In this document: positions 32,488 through 39,468 of the stretch, one piece after another | Numbering within the stretch: position 1 is the first letter of the stretch | How the letters are laid out: each line of letters begins with the position of its first letter | Source: Planctomycetota bacterium | GTDB taxonomy: Bacteria > Planctomycetota > SBBH01 > JACQRN01 | Length of the DNA stretch: 39,468 bases | NCBI GenBank assembly: GCA_016206515.1 | Contig: JACQRN010000211.1 | Coordinates: 1 to 39,468 of the forward strand | Reading direction: 5' to 3' | Program-made: the position numbers and the translations under genes | The notes under the pieces: generated by a model | What the model saw: only the letters and a program-made list of their open reading frames with translations | The model's database searches: none | Told to the model about the DNA's origin: nothing

Positions 32488-33039
32488 TTATCTCTTCCTT
32501 CGATAGCGGCTGGTCAGGAACGTGTGCCACTCGCCGTCCACCTCGATCATCAAGGTGAGCGTCTTCTGGTCCTCCCCGACAACCTCGATGATGTCCCTGC
32601 ACTTCGCCCGCCCGCCTGGCACGTCGGGGTTGGGGACCTCCGTTTCGAGCGTCAGGATTCTTCCCGCGGCGTCGAGCGCCCCTTCGTAGACCACAAGATT
32701 GTTGGCCATGGAGCAGATCCACGTTCCCACATACTTCCCTCGCTCCGGGTCATACCCCAGCGTCAGGATGCCGGTGGATGGCCCGCCCGGGGATGACCCG
32801 TGCATCTCGAACATCGCCCAGCTTCCGATCCTGCGGCCGCTCTCGGTCCCCGTGAGTCTCTGCGGAGACTGGGACGGGGCCGTGACGACATCCATTTCGA
32901 ACTCCCATTCCCCCACGAGCTGTTCGAGCCACGCATGCTCTCCCTGTGCTCCGGGCGCCTGGGGGGCTTCCGGGTCCGACCTAGCCGCGAAAACCGCAAG
33001 GAGCATCGCAAGACACCCTGCCACCATGAACTTCCTCAT
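32488..33039 (-). CDS. Exported DUF1579 family protein
   Basis: A 183-residue protein. A hydrophobic signal at about 1-22 (FMVAGCLAMLLAVFAA) is followed by a lipocalin-like beta domain with the DUF1579 signature: LEQLVGEWEFEMDVV, SWAMFEMHGSS, GILTLGYDPERGKYVGTWI, and a C-terminal stretch with TLMIEVDGEWH. Such proteins are thought to be secreted and of unknown role. GGAAAGGGAGGAAGGG precedes ATG 33039. The start overlaps the ispG stop (ATGA), so it is the second gene of an ispG transcript. Confidence 0.85.
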   Translation of the reverse strand: MRKFMVAGCLAMLLAVFAARSDPEAPQAPGAQGEHAWLEQLVGEWEFEMDVVTAPSQSPQRLTGTESGRRIGSWAMFEMHGSSPGGPSTGILTLGYDPERGKYVGTWICSMANNLVVYEGALDAAGRILTLETEVPNPDVPGGRAKCRDIIEVVGEDQKTLTLMIEVDGEWHTFLTSRYRRKR

Positions 33040-34205
33040 CCCTTCCTCCCTTTCCGCATTGCCTCACGCGCGGCAGGCTTCGCGAAGATCAATCCGTCCA
33101 ACTCTACACGCAGCTTCTCTAGAACCTCATCGTACCGGAACGCCCCGACCGTCTCCTTGCCGCGCTTGAGGTTCACGTGGGTCGGGCCGCACCAGAGACC
33201 CAGGTCGGCGTCGTCGGTCTCGCCGGGGCCGTTCACGCGGCACCCCATGACGGCGATCGTTAGGGCGTGCTCGCGCGCGTAGACGCTCATGCGCTGGACC
33301 TCCTGCGCGAGCTCCACGAACTTCTCGTTCTCGACGCGCGAGCAGGAGGGGCACGAGATGATGTTGAGGTGCTTGTTCTCGAACTTCGGGACCGACCGGA
33401 ACCTGCCTGAGACGATGTCGTCGAGGATCCGCTGGCCCTCGTGCACCTCTTCCGGTTTGCGGTCGTTCGGAAGCGTGAGCGACACCCGGATCGTGTCGCC
33501 GATCCCGCGCGTCAGGAGCTGCTCGAAGGCGATCCGGGTCTTGACCACGCCGTCGGGAGGGAGCCCCGCCTCGGTCACGCCCAGATGGAGCGGGACGTCG
33601 GGACGGCGCTCGGCGAACCGCACGTTCGCCTCGACCACCTTCGCGGGGTCGGAGTCCTTGATCGAGACGACGAACCGCTGGAACCCGGCCTCCTCGACCA
33701 TCCCGACGTGCTCGAGCGCGGACTGCACGGTCGCCCCCACCGAGTCGCCGGGGAAGCGCTCCGCCGCCGCCGGGTCGACCGAGCCGCAGTTGACGCCGAT
33801 CCGCAGGGCGCAGCCGTGCTTGCGCGCCTGGTCGACGATGAAGCGGACCTTCTCGCGGACCGGCTTCTCCTTCTCGTGGTGGTACAGGTGCCCGGGGTTG
33901 TACCGGATCTTGTCGACGTGCGGAGCGACGTCCTCCGCGAGCCGGTAGTTCTCCTGGAGGTCGACGACGAGGTTCACATCCCCGCGCGTGCGGCGCCGGA
34001 TCCCGGCGAGCCCCTCCACGTCGGCTCGCGAGTCGACCGCCACGCGCACGAGCCCCGCGCCGGCGGAGGCCAGGGCGCGCGCCTGCGCGCAGGTCGCCGC
34101 AACGTCCTGCGTCTTCGTGGCGCACATGCTCTGGACGACGACGGGGTGCCCCCCCCCGATCGTCACGGAGCCCGCTTTCACCTCCCGCGTGGGATTGCGC
34201 CCCAT
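33036..34205 (-). CDS. ispG: 4-hydroxy-3-methylbut-2-enyl-diphosphate synthase
   Basis: A 389-residue enzyme of the MEP isoprenoid pathway that converts MEcPP to HMBPP with a [4Fe-4S] cluster. Family marks are PVVVQSMCATKTQDVAAT near the start, KIRYNPGHLY, VNCGSVDP, DTIRVSLT, the cluster cysteines in ISCPSCSRVENE (about 284 and 287) and in MGCRVNGPGET (about 320), and LGLWCGPTHVNLKRG. ATG 34205 gives MGRNPTREVKAG, and longer frames start with unrelated sequence. A palindromic GGCAGTATACTGCC just upstream carries TATACT seven bases before the start, indicating a leaderless transcript. Confidence 0.96.
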   Translation of the reverse strand: MGRNPTREVKAGSVTIGGGHPVVVQSMCATKTQDVAATCAQARALASAGAGLVRVAVDSRADVEGLAGIRRRTRGDVNLVVDLQENYRLAEDVAPHVDKIRYNPGHLYHHEKEKPVREKVRFIVDQARKHGCALRIGVNCGSVDPAAAERFPGDSVGATVQSALEHVGMVEEAGFQRFVVSIKDSDPAKVVEANVRFAERRPDVPLHLGVTEAGLPPDGVVKTRIAFEQLLTRGIGDTIRVSLTLPNDRKPEEVHEGQRILDDIVSGRFRSVPKFENKHLNIISCPSCSRVENEKFVELAQEVQRMSVYAREHALTIAVMGCRVNGPGETDDADLGLWCGPTHVNLKRGKETVGAFRYDEVLEKLRVELDGLIFAKPAAREAMRKGRKG

Positions 34206-34210
34206 CGCGG

Positions 34211-34224
34211 GCAGTATACTGCCG
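34211..34224. promoter_or_regulatory. Palindromic bidirectional -10 between ispG and outer-membrane protein gene
   Basis: The 14-bp palindrome GGCAGTATACTGCC places TATACT on both strands (34215-34220 plus, 34213-34218 minus). On the minus strand it ends seven bases before the ispG ATG; on the plus strand it would give a leader of about 37 bases to the gene at 34265. The -35 boxes are weak on both sides. Confidence 0.55.
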
Positions 34225-34264
34225 CCTCCGCGCGCGTGACTTTCCGCCCGGAAGAGGAGGACCG

Positions 34265-35026
34265 ATGAAGAAAATCGCATTCGTGCTGCTGGCAACCGCG
34301 TCCCTGGCGTTCCCCTCCCTCCTCTCCGCGCTTGAGATCGGCGCCGAGGCGCGGCTGTGGGAACAGTCCCTGACGGCGGACATTGAGGTGGACAAGGCGA
34401 CGATCGAGGGGACCGAGATCGACCTCGAGGACACGCTCGACATCGACGACAAGGAGACGGTCCCGGAGTACCGCGCCTGGATCGAGATCGGGAACTCCCG
34501 CCTGACCGGCTCGTACTCGAAGTTCGCCAACGACGGGACCAAGACGCTCACCCAGTCGATCGTCTTCGACGGCACGACCTACGCCGCGAGCACCACGGTC
34601 ACCTCCGACATGGACATCGAGCTGGCGGACCTGACGTTCGAGTCCCCCCTGCCGTTCCTCTCGCTGGGGACCACGGCCTCGATCAACTGGCTCGCCGGCG
34701 TGAAGTACCTCGGCTTCGAGGGATCGATCACGGCGTCCGGCGTCGAGACCGCCAACAAGGTCGGGGTCCCGATCCCGCAGATCGGGGCGGGCGTGCGCGC
34801 CGACCTCCTGATGATCGACGTCTTCGCGACCGCCAAGGGGATCGGCTACGACACCGGGGACGTCCGCGGGAAGATCATCGACGCCGAGGCGGGCGCCGGG
34901 TTCGAGCTGGGGGTCTTCCGGGTCAGCGCGGGGTACCGGATCTTCGACATCGACGTCGATAGCGACGACGCGGCGCTCGAGTTCCAGTACGGCGGGCCGT
35001 TTGTCGGGGCGGGATTCTCTTTGTAG
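34265..35026 (+). CDS. Predicted outer-membrane beta-barrel protein
   Basis: A 253-residue exported protein. The signal peptide KKIAFVLLATASLAFPSLLS ends near residue 22. Alternating strand patterns follow (EIGAEARLWEQSLTADIEV, YRAWIEIGNSRLTGSY, INWLAGVKYLGFEG, AGAGFELGVFRVSAGYRI), and the last residue region PFVGAGFSL ends in an aromatic/hydrophobic pattern typical of barrels. An acidic stretch at about 45-70 probably forms a loop. AGAGGAGGACCG precedes ATG 34265. No family name could be given; an OmpA-like or OmpW-like small barrel is possible. Confidence 0.8.
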   Translation: MKKIAFVLLATASLAFPSLLSALEIGAEARLWEQSLTADIEVDKATIEGTEIDLEDTLDIDDKETVPEYRAWIEIGNSRLTGSYSKFANDGTKTLTQSIVFDGTTYAASTTVTSDMDIELADLTFESPLPFLSLGTTASINWLAGVKYLGFEGSITASGVETANKVGVPIPQIGAGVRADLLMIDVFATAKGIGYDTGDVRGKIIDAEAGAGFELGVFRVSAGYRIFDIDVDSDDAALEFQYGGPFVGAGFSL

Positions 35027-35030
35027 AACT

Positions 35031-35063
35031 GGCGCCGCCTCGGCATCCTGCCTCGGCGGCGCC
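35031..35063 (+). terminator. Hairpin after the outer-membrane protein gene
   Basis: GGCGCCGCC (35031-35039) pairs with GGCGGCGCC (35055-35063) four bases after the stop codon. It is a strong stem but has no T run, so termination is likely but not certain. Confidence 0.55.
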
Positions 35064-35227
35064 GTCTCGCTCGTCGCGGCGGAGCCGCTCCTCACGAAGC
35101 CTCGCTCCGCGCCACCCCGCGATAAGCGCGTGGGGACCCTGGCGCTCCGCTCGGCGACCGCGGCCATCCCTGGCCGCGGAGTCGTGATGGCGGGAACTCC
35201 GCTCATCCCGAAAAGACTGGGTCCCTC
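35064..35227. other. Gene-free stretch with hairpins before the mltA stop
   Basis: No gene is supported. A 9-bp perfect hairpin (CCGCGGCCA/TGGCCGCGG, loop TCCC, 35158-35179) lies in the middle and could terminate transcription from the mltA side. The rest is GC-rich sequence with small inverted repeats similar to those of other intergenic regions in this window. Confidence 0.5.
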
Positions 35228-36454
35228 TCACTCCTTCAATAACAGGAAATACAACCGCCCCACCTGCTGCGCCTGGCCGGCGATCGCCTCGGCGTGGTCT
35301 CCGATCCCCGTATAGATGTCGGCCCGCCCCGCGGAGCGGATCGCCCCGCCGGTGTCCTGGTTCAGCATGAACTGCCGGAATGGGCGCAGCGTCTCGCCGG
35401 TCGCGTCGGTCGGAACCTGCGTGTCCGCGAAGCAGGCCGCCCCGCGCGGGAAGAGGTTGCGGTCGAGCGCCAGCGTCACGTAGCCGGAGACCCGCTCGTT
35501 GATCGACCCGAACGGCCCCCCCTGGCTCTCGGTGAAGAAGACGTACGACTCGTTGAGGAACAGGTACGAGAGGTCCTCCGGGTGGGCGCGGAAGTGCGCG
35601 CGCATCCCCTGCAGCGACCTCTGCTTCTTCGTGATCTTCCCGGAGCGCAGGAGCGCCTCCGCGACGGAGGCGTAGGAGCGGTCGGTCTTCCCGTGGTAGC
35701 CGACCCGGAGCTCCCCCCCCTCGGAGAGGCGCAGGATCGCGGATCCCTGGACGTGGACGATGTACGCCTCGAACGGATCGCGCAGCCACGCGATCTCGAG
35801 GTCCTTCCCCTCCAGGAGATGTCCCTCCTCGATCTGGCGGCGGGTCGGGTACGGACCGACGGTCCCGTCGGCGAGCCGCCGCCCCATCGGGCTTCCCCCT
35901 TCCCCGAGCGCGAGATCCGGCGGCCGCCGGTAGAGCGGATAGCGGTACGGCCCCGCGCGCGTGCGGCTGGCGTCGAACACCGGGCTGTAGTAGCCGGTGT
36001 ACAGGACCTCCCCCGACCCATCCCACCCGACGGAGCGGTACACATCGAACCGGTCAAGGATCGCCTGCTGGAGCGCGGCCTGGTCCTCCGCCGACCCCAG
36101 CAGCTCGCGGAGCGCCTCCAGGGTCCGGATCGCCCTCTCGTGCGTGAACGCCTGCACCGGGTACGACGCCTTCGCGGACGGCTTGCGCAGGTAGTTGAGC
36201 GACCGGCCGATCGCCTCGACAATCTCGCCGCGGCGCGCGGCATCGGGAAGGTCGAAATCGGGGATCTCCCCGAACGGGACGAGTTCGAGCGCCGGCGTCC
36301 CGGGCGGAAGCTCCCGGTCGTAGTCCGGTTCCATTTCGGGCGCGCCACCGCGGCAGCACCCGGCGAGAATCGCGGCAAGAAGGGGGAACAGGAGGGACGG
36401 CATCATCCTGCGCGATGCGCGATGCGTCCTGCGAAGGCGTCCGGACCGGTTCAT
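35228..36454 (-). CDS. mltA: Membrane-bound lytic murein transglycosylase A
   Basis: A 408-residue outer-membrane lipoprotein that cleaves peptidoglycan glycan strands with formation of 1,6-anhydromuramic acid. A signal sequence ends in the lipobox LAGC. The MltA domain includes YTGYYSPVFDASRT, YPLYRRPPDL and FEAYIVHVQGSAILRL. The C-terminal 3D domain has LNQDTGGAIRSAGRADIYTG with its conserved aspartates, where the family's catalytic Asp resides. ATG 36454 is given; ATG 36406 (a shorter start, two Met in a row) is almost as good. It is divergent from the small zinc-ribbon gene at 36488. Confidence 0.92.
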   Translation of the reverse strand: MNRSGRLRRTHRASRRMMPSLLFPLLAAILAGCCRGGAPEMEPDYDRELPPGTPALELVPFGEIPDFDLPDAARRGEIVEAIGRSLNYLRKPSAKASYPVQAFTHERAIRTLEALRELLGSAEDQAALQQAILDRFDVYRSVGWDGSGEVLYTGYYSPVFDASRTRAGPYRYPLYRRPPDLALGEGGSPMGRRLADGTVGPYPTRRQIEEGHLLEGKDLEIAWLRDPFEAYIVHVQGSAILRLSEGGELRVGYHGKTDRSYASVAEALLRSGKITKKQRSLQGMRAHFRAHPEDLSYLFLNESYVFFTESQGGPFGSINERVSGYVTLALDRNLFPRGAACFADTQVPTDATGETLRPFRQFMLNQDTGGAIRSAGRADIYTGIGDHAEAIAGQAQQVGRLYFLLLKE

Positions 36455-36474
36455 CGGGGTGCGACAGCGTACCG

Positions 36475-36480
36475 TAGAAT
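36475..36480 (+). promoter_or_regulatory. -10-like box seven bases before the zinc-ribbon gene
   Basis: TAGAAT ends seven bases before ATG 36488, the same spacing as at 19059 and 25319. No clear -35 is present. Confidence 0.45.
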
Positions 36481-36487
36481 CCCCCGC

Positions 36488-36739
36488 ATGTTCGAGCGTC
36501 GGCCGGCAGGAGGGATCGGACGGGACCTCGTCGTCTGTGCGGGGTGTCAGGGGCGTTTTTTCTTCTACTACCAGGTGGGAGATACGGAGCCGGTTCGCCG
36601 GCCTTGTCCGAAATGCTCGGAGCCGGTCACGGTGCCGGGGTTCCGCTCGTGGGAGAAGGACGGCCCCCCGCCCGGCGCGAAGGAACCGGATGGAGAGGAC
36701 GACGACGCGGAGGACGACTCGCAAGCGAATTGGGAGTGA
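36488..36739 (+). CDS. Small zinc-ribbon protein
   Basis: An 83-residue soluble protein. Two CxxC pairs (VCAGCQGRFFFYYQ and CPKCSEPV) form a zinc ribbon at about residues 17-45, followed by an acidic tail (EDDDAEDDSQ). Such ribbons serve in protein or nucleic-acid contacts; the role here is unknown. The start is supported by its frame, cysteine pattern and the TAGAAT just upstream. It ends next to a strong hairpin. Confidence 0.65.
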   Translation: MFERRPAGGIGRDLVVCAGCQGRFFFYYQVGDTEPVRRPCPKCSEPVTVPGFRSWEKDGPPPGAKEPDGEDDDAEDDSQANWE

Positions 36740-36778
36740 CGCGCCCCCTCTAAAATAAGTGTTCAAGAGGGGGCGCGT
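36739..36778 (+). terminator. 13-bp hairpin after the zinc-ribbon gene
   Basis: ACGCGCCCCCTCT (36739-36751) pairs perfectly with AGAGGGGGCGCGT (36766-36778) around a 14-base AT-rich loop. It begins at the last base of the stop codon, which makes a terminator the simplest reading. Confidence 0.7.
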
Positions 36779-36977
36779 TATCCTGAGCGCGGCATCTCGA
36801 TCAGACCTTCATCGCCGCGCGAAGGATCCATGTTCATCATGCAGCGAAGGATCCATGTTCATCATCCGAAACCGTCGCGCGTACACACGGATCGCTCGCT
36901 ACATCTCATCCCCGAACACCCGCACGAGCTGTCCCGAAAAACACGGGTTCCTCGCTTCGCTCGGAACGACAAGCGGG
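36779..36977. repeat. Intergenic repeat-derived region with 22-bp direct repeat
   Basis: No gene is supported. The 22-base sequence at 36819-36840 recurs exactly at 36844-36865, a 25-base period; the shared core includes GCGAAGGATCCATG. A nearby TCCTGAGCG and the block TTCCTCGCTTCGCTCGGAA (36950-36968) resemble the GAGCGAAGCGA-type intergenic repeats seen in many bacterial genomes. It looks like a decayed cluster of repeat elements. Confidence 0.6.
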
Positions 36978-37379
36978 CTACTCGAACGTCACGTCGATCC
37001 TCACGTCCGGATGAAGCGACCGGTGGACCGGGCACGCCTCGCCCGCCTTGCGCAGGATCTCGCGGTCGGCGCCGGAGAGCGCCGCGGGGAGCGCGATCAC
37101 GACCCCCAGGCGCGCGATCCGGCGCGGCCCCTCGGAGGTCATCTCCTTGACGACGGTCGCGGACGCCCCCTCCATTGCGATCGAGCGGCGCTTCGCCACG
37201 ATCCCCATCGTCGTCAGGATGCACGAGCCGAGCGCCGCGCCCACCAGGTCGGTCGGCGAGAACGCCTCCCCCCGCCCGTGGTTGTCGATGGGCGCGTCCG
37301 TGGCGATCCGCGCGCCGGAGGGGCCGTGCGTCAGGGTGCAGCGCAGGCCCCCTTCGTAAACGACCTTCGACTCCACCAC
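36978..37379 (-). CDS. OsmC/Ohr-family protein
   Basis: A 133-residue cytoplasmic OsmC-like protein. GRGEAFSPTDLVGAALGSC places the redox cysteine at the start of the long helix (ILTTMGIVAKRR), and the second cysteine is in GEACPVHRSLHPDV. Both cysteines of the peroxidase mechanism are present, so activity against organic hydroperoxides is plausible; OsmC subfamily is not resolved. The start GTG 37379 lies one base after the typA stop, so it is probably translated from the typA transcript. Confidence 0.88.
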   Translation of the reverse strand: MVESKVVYEGGLRCTLTHGPSGARIATDAPIDNHGRGEAFSPTDLVGAALGSCILTTMGIVAKRRSIAMEGASATVVKEMTSEGPRRIARLGVVIALPAALSGADREILRKAGEACPVHRSLHPDVRIDVTFE

Positions 37380-37380
37380 G

Positions 37381-39198
37381 CTACGACTCCACCTTCCGGG
37401 CCTCACGCCGCGCCTTGAACCGCATCGACTCGTTGAGCTCGCGCTTGCGCAGGCGGCACTCGGCCGGGGTGACCTCGACCCACTCGTCCTCCTCGACGTA
37501 CTCGAGCATCGCGTCGAGCGCCATCGTGCGCGGGGGGCGCAGGACGATCGTGTTCTCCGCGGTGGAGGTTCGGATGTTCGTCATCTTTTTCTTACGGCAG
37601 GCGTTGACGTCGATGTCGTCCTCCTCGCCCCGCTCGCCGACGATCTGCCCGGCGTACACCTCGTCGCCGGGCTTCACGAAGAAGACGCCGCGGTCCGCGA
37701 GCCCCTCCAGCGCGTAGCCGGTCACCCGCCCGGTCTCGGTGGTGATCATCACCCCGCCGGAGCGCCTCGGGATCGCGCCCCGCTCCGGCTCGTACCCGTG
37801 GAAGCCGTGGTGCAGGACCGCCTCGCCGCGCGTGGCGTTCATCATCCGGGTTCGCAGGCCGATGAACCCGCGCGAGGGAAGCGTGTAGTCGAGGTGCGTG
37901 CGGTCCCCCTTCGCCTCCATCTTGAGCATCTGGCCGCGCCGCGCGCCCAAGAGTTCGATCACCGCCCCCGCGTAGGAGCCCGGCACGTCGATCGTCAGGT
38001 GCTCGATCGGCTCGCAGGTCTCCCCGTCGACCCTCCGATAGATGACGTTCGGCTTGCCGACGATCATCTCGTACCCCTCGCGGCGCATCGTCTCGATGAG
38101 CACCTCCAGGTGCAGGATGCCGCGGCCCGAGACGCGCCACGTGTCGGCGGAATCGGTCGTCTCGACCCGCAGGGCGACGTTCGACTCCAGCTCCTTCCAG
38201 AGCCGCTCGCGCAGGTGCCGCGAGGTGAGGTACTTCCCGGTCCGGCCGGAGAACGGCCCCGTGTTCGTCGCGAACATCATGGTCAGCGTCGGCTCGTCGA
38301 CGGGGACCGGGGGGAGCGCCTGGGGCTGCGCGACATCGCAGATCGTGTCGCCGATCCCGATCCCTTCGACCCCCGCGATCGCGATGATGTCGCCGCAGAC
38401 GGCCTCCTTCACCCTGCCCCGCGTCAGCCCCTCGTAGGCATAGAGGATCTCGACGGAGGCCGGGTGCTGCGTCCCCTCCCGCGCGATCCGGACGACCTTC
38501 TGCCCCTCGCGGACCTTCCCCTCGAAGACCCGGCCGACCGCGACCCGCCCGACGTAGTCGTTGTAGTCGAGGGTGGTCACCAGGAGCTGCAGGGGGTTGT
38601 CCGGCGAGCCACGCGGGGGCGGGACGGTCTTCACGATCTCTTCGAAGAGAGGGAGGATGTCCGTGTTGGTGTCCGTCAGGTGCCTGCGCGCGAAGCCGTG
38701 CTTGCCGCTGGCGTACAGGACCGGGAAGTCGAGCGCGGTGTCCTCGGCCCCGAGCGAGATGAACAGGTCCAGCACCTCGTCGAGGACCGCCGCGATCCGC
38801 GCGTCCGGCCGGTCGATCTTGTTGATCACCACGATGGGACGCAGATGCGACTCGAAGGCGTTGCGCAGGACGTACCGCGTCTGCGGCATGGGGCCCTCGC
38901 TCGCGTCCACGAGACGAAGGCACCCGTCGGCCATGCGCAGAACCCGCTGTACCTCGCCGCCGAAGTCGGCGTGGCCGGGGGTGTCGATCAGATTGATCTT
39001 GTAATCCCGCCAGCGGATCGCGCAGTTCTTCGCGAAGATCGTGATGCCGCGCTCGCGCTCCTGCGGGTTGCTGTCGAGGATGCACTCCTGCGAGAGCGTC
39101 CCCTCGCGGAACATCCCGGACTGGCGCAGGAGGCAGTCGACGAGCGTCGTCTTGCCGTGGTCGACGTGGGCGATGATCGCGAGATTTCGAAATTCCAT
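37381..39198 (-). CDS. typA: Ribosome-associated GTPase TypA/BipA
   Basis: A 605-residue translational GTPase of the EF-G class. G1 is AHVDHGKTTL at about 10-18, with RGITIFAKNC (G2), DTPGHADFGG (G3), NKIDRPDAR (G4) and SGK (G5). Domain II includes YNDYVGRVAVGRVFEG; the EF-G-like domains III and V include HLEVLIETMRREGYEM; and the TypA-specific C-terminal domain starts near SRGFIGLRTRMMNATRGEA and carries KKKMTNIRTS. All signature motifs are intact and the length is normal. ATG 39198 begins MEFRNLAIIAH. A TAGACT upstream may be its -10. Confidence 0.97.
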   Translation of the reverse strand: MEFRNLAIIAHVDHGKTTLVDCLLRQSGMFREGTLSQECILDSNPQERERGITIFAKNCAIRWRDYKINLIDTPGHADFGGEVQRVLRMADGCLRLVDASEGPMPQTRYVLRNAFESHLRPIVVINKIDRPDARIAAVLDEVLDLFISLGAEDTALDFPVLYASGKHGFARRHLTDTNTDILPLFEEIVKTVPPPRGSPDNPLQLLVTTLDYNDYVGRVAVGRVFEGKVREGQKVVRIAREGTQHPASVEILYAYEGLTRGRVKEAVCGDIIAIAGVEGIGIGDTICDVAQPQALPPVPVDEPTLTMMFATNTGPFSGRTGKYLTSRHLRERLWKELESNVALRVETTDSADTWRVSGRGILHLEVLIETMRREGYEMIVGKPNVIYRRVDGETCEPIEHLTIDVPGSYAGAVIELLGARRGQMLKMEAKGDRTHLDYTLPSRGFIGLRTRMMNATRGEAVLHHGFHGYEPERGAIPRRSGGVMITTETGRVTGYALEGLADRGVFFVKPGDEVYAGQIVGERGEEDDIDVNACRKKKMTNIRTSTAENTIVLRPPRTMALDAMLEYVEEDEWVEVTPAECRLRKRELNESMRFKARREARKVES

Positions 39199-39282
39199 GT
39201 CCGTCCCGCCTTCCCGCGGGACGCAGAGTCTATCGGCTATCGGCGCTGGCGGGAGGAGGGAGCGCCCGCGTGTACCCGCCCG

Positions 39283-39311
39283 ATGACAGGTCCGGCCCTT
39301 TCTGCTATGTT
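39283..39311 (+). promoter_or_regulatory. Extended -10 promoter for the last gene
   Basis: ATGACA (39283-39288), a 17-base spacer and TATGTT (39306-39311) with the TGC extension just before it form a good promoter. It would give a leader of about 24 bases to GTG 39342. Confidence 0.55.
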
Positions 39312-39341
39312 CCGCCGCGTCGTGCAGCGCGCCGTCCGGTC

Positions 39342-39468
39342 GTGACCTCGCAGAACTCCGCCTGGACCTCCCATAAGGAACAGATCCGGAGGCTCTCCGA
39401 TCGGCTGGTCGCGGCCCAGGGGCCGATCCGGATCCTCGACGCCCTGAAGTGGGACGACGCCGCCGAGC
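39342..39468 (+). CDS. Probable DUF1704/QEGLA-motif protein, 5' end only
   Basis: The window ends inside this gene; 42 codons are visible from GTG 39342. The visible part (SHKEQIRRLSDRLVAAQG, then PIRILDALKWDD) resembles the opening of DUF1704 proteins, sometimes called flavohemoglobin expression-modulating QEGLA motif proteins. The motif that names the family would be beyond the end. No ribosome-binding site is seen. The assignment rests on a short stretch. Confidence 0.5.
   Translation, partial: MTSQNSAWTSHKEQIRRLSDRLVAAQGPIRILDALKWDDAAE

Noticed and set aside
36819..36865. A CRISPR array
   Set aside because: Only two repeat copies with a 3-base gap and no cas genes; it is a tandem-type direct repeat.
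1..39468. tRNA, rRNA, insertion sequences or prophage genes
   Set aside because: None of the gene-free stretches shows a cloverleaf-like pattern with a T-loop, and no transposase, integrase or phage structural protein is encoded.

Overview
The window is about 39 kb of very GC-rich DNA from a Gram-negative, outer-membrane bacterium. A secretin, several lipoproteins, an MltA-type murein transglycosylase and a beta-barrel-like protein show the outer membrane. The MEP isoprenoid pathway is represented by ispG. No rRNA, tRNA, insertion sequence or CRISPR array is visible, so I cannot place it to a phylum. The mix of families (secreted alpha/alpha-toroid proteins, zinc-ribbon anchored proteins, an MSHA-like pilus, TANNNT boxes 6-7 bases before start codons) would fit Planctomycetota, Myxococcota/Desulfobacterota relatives or an uncultured candidate phylum.

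Region 1 (255-5609, plus strand) is a compact signalling operon: receiver protein, 80-residue protein, membrane histidine kinase, receiver-PAS protein, HDOD protein and receiver with a degenerate HD-GYP-like domain. Most junctions overlap by a few bases. Region 2 (5650-18992, minus strand) is a 14-gene type IV pilus / type II secretion-like operon running towards region 1. In transcription order it encodes GspH-, PilV- and PulJ/PilW-type pilins, a PilX-like protein, a PilB/GspE ATPase, a PilC/GspF platform, a GspG-like major pilin, a PilP-like protein, a secretin, a TPR lipoprotein, PilM-, PilN- and PilO-like proteins and a CheY-like receiver. The order recalls MSHA pili. Two proteins are unusual: the ATPase carries about 500 extra N-terminal residues, mostly coiled coil, and one minor pilin carries a LamG lectin-like cassette inside its globular domain. 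No PilT or prepilin peptidase lies in the window.

Region 3 (19059-25124) holds a zinc-ribbon/TM/PDZ-like protein, an acyl-activating enzyme (AMP-forming), a pair of secreted prenyltransferase/squalene-cyclase-fold proteins without cyclase catalytic motifs, and a small DUF486-type membrane protein. Region 4 (25319-31987) is one gene for a 2222-residue polytopic membrane protein resembling a greatly enlarged DUF2339 protein, with a well-formed apparently leaderless promoter. Region 5 (32008-39468) is mostly housekeeping: hotdog thioesterase, DUF1579 protein, ispG, outer-membrane protein, mltA, zinc-ribbon peptide, OsmC protein, typA/bipA and the start of a probable DUF1704/QEGLA-family gene.

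The signalling and pilus operons meet tail to tail, and the last pilus-operon gene is itself a receiver, so a link between them (surface sensing or pilus control) is a reasonable inference but is not shown by the sequence. Recurring sequence themes are start/stop overlaps of the NTGA type, near-abutting convergent genes, long G or C homopolymers inside coding regions and TANNNT boxes almost on top of start codons.
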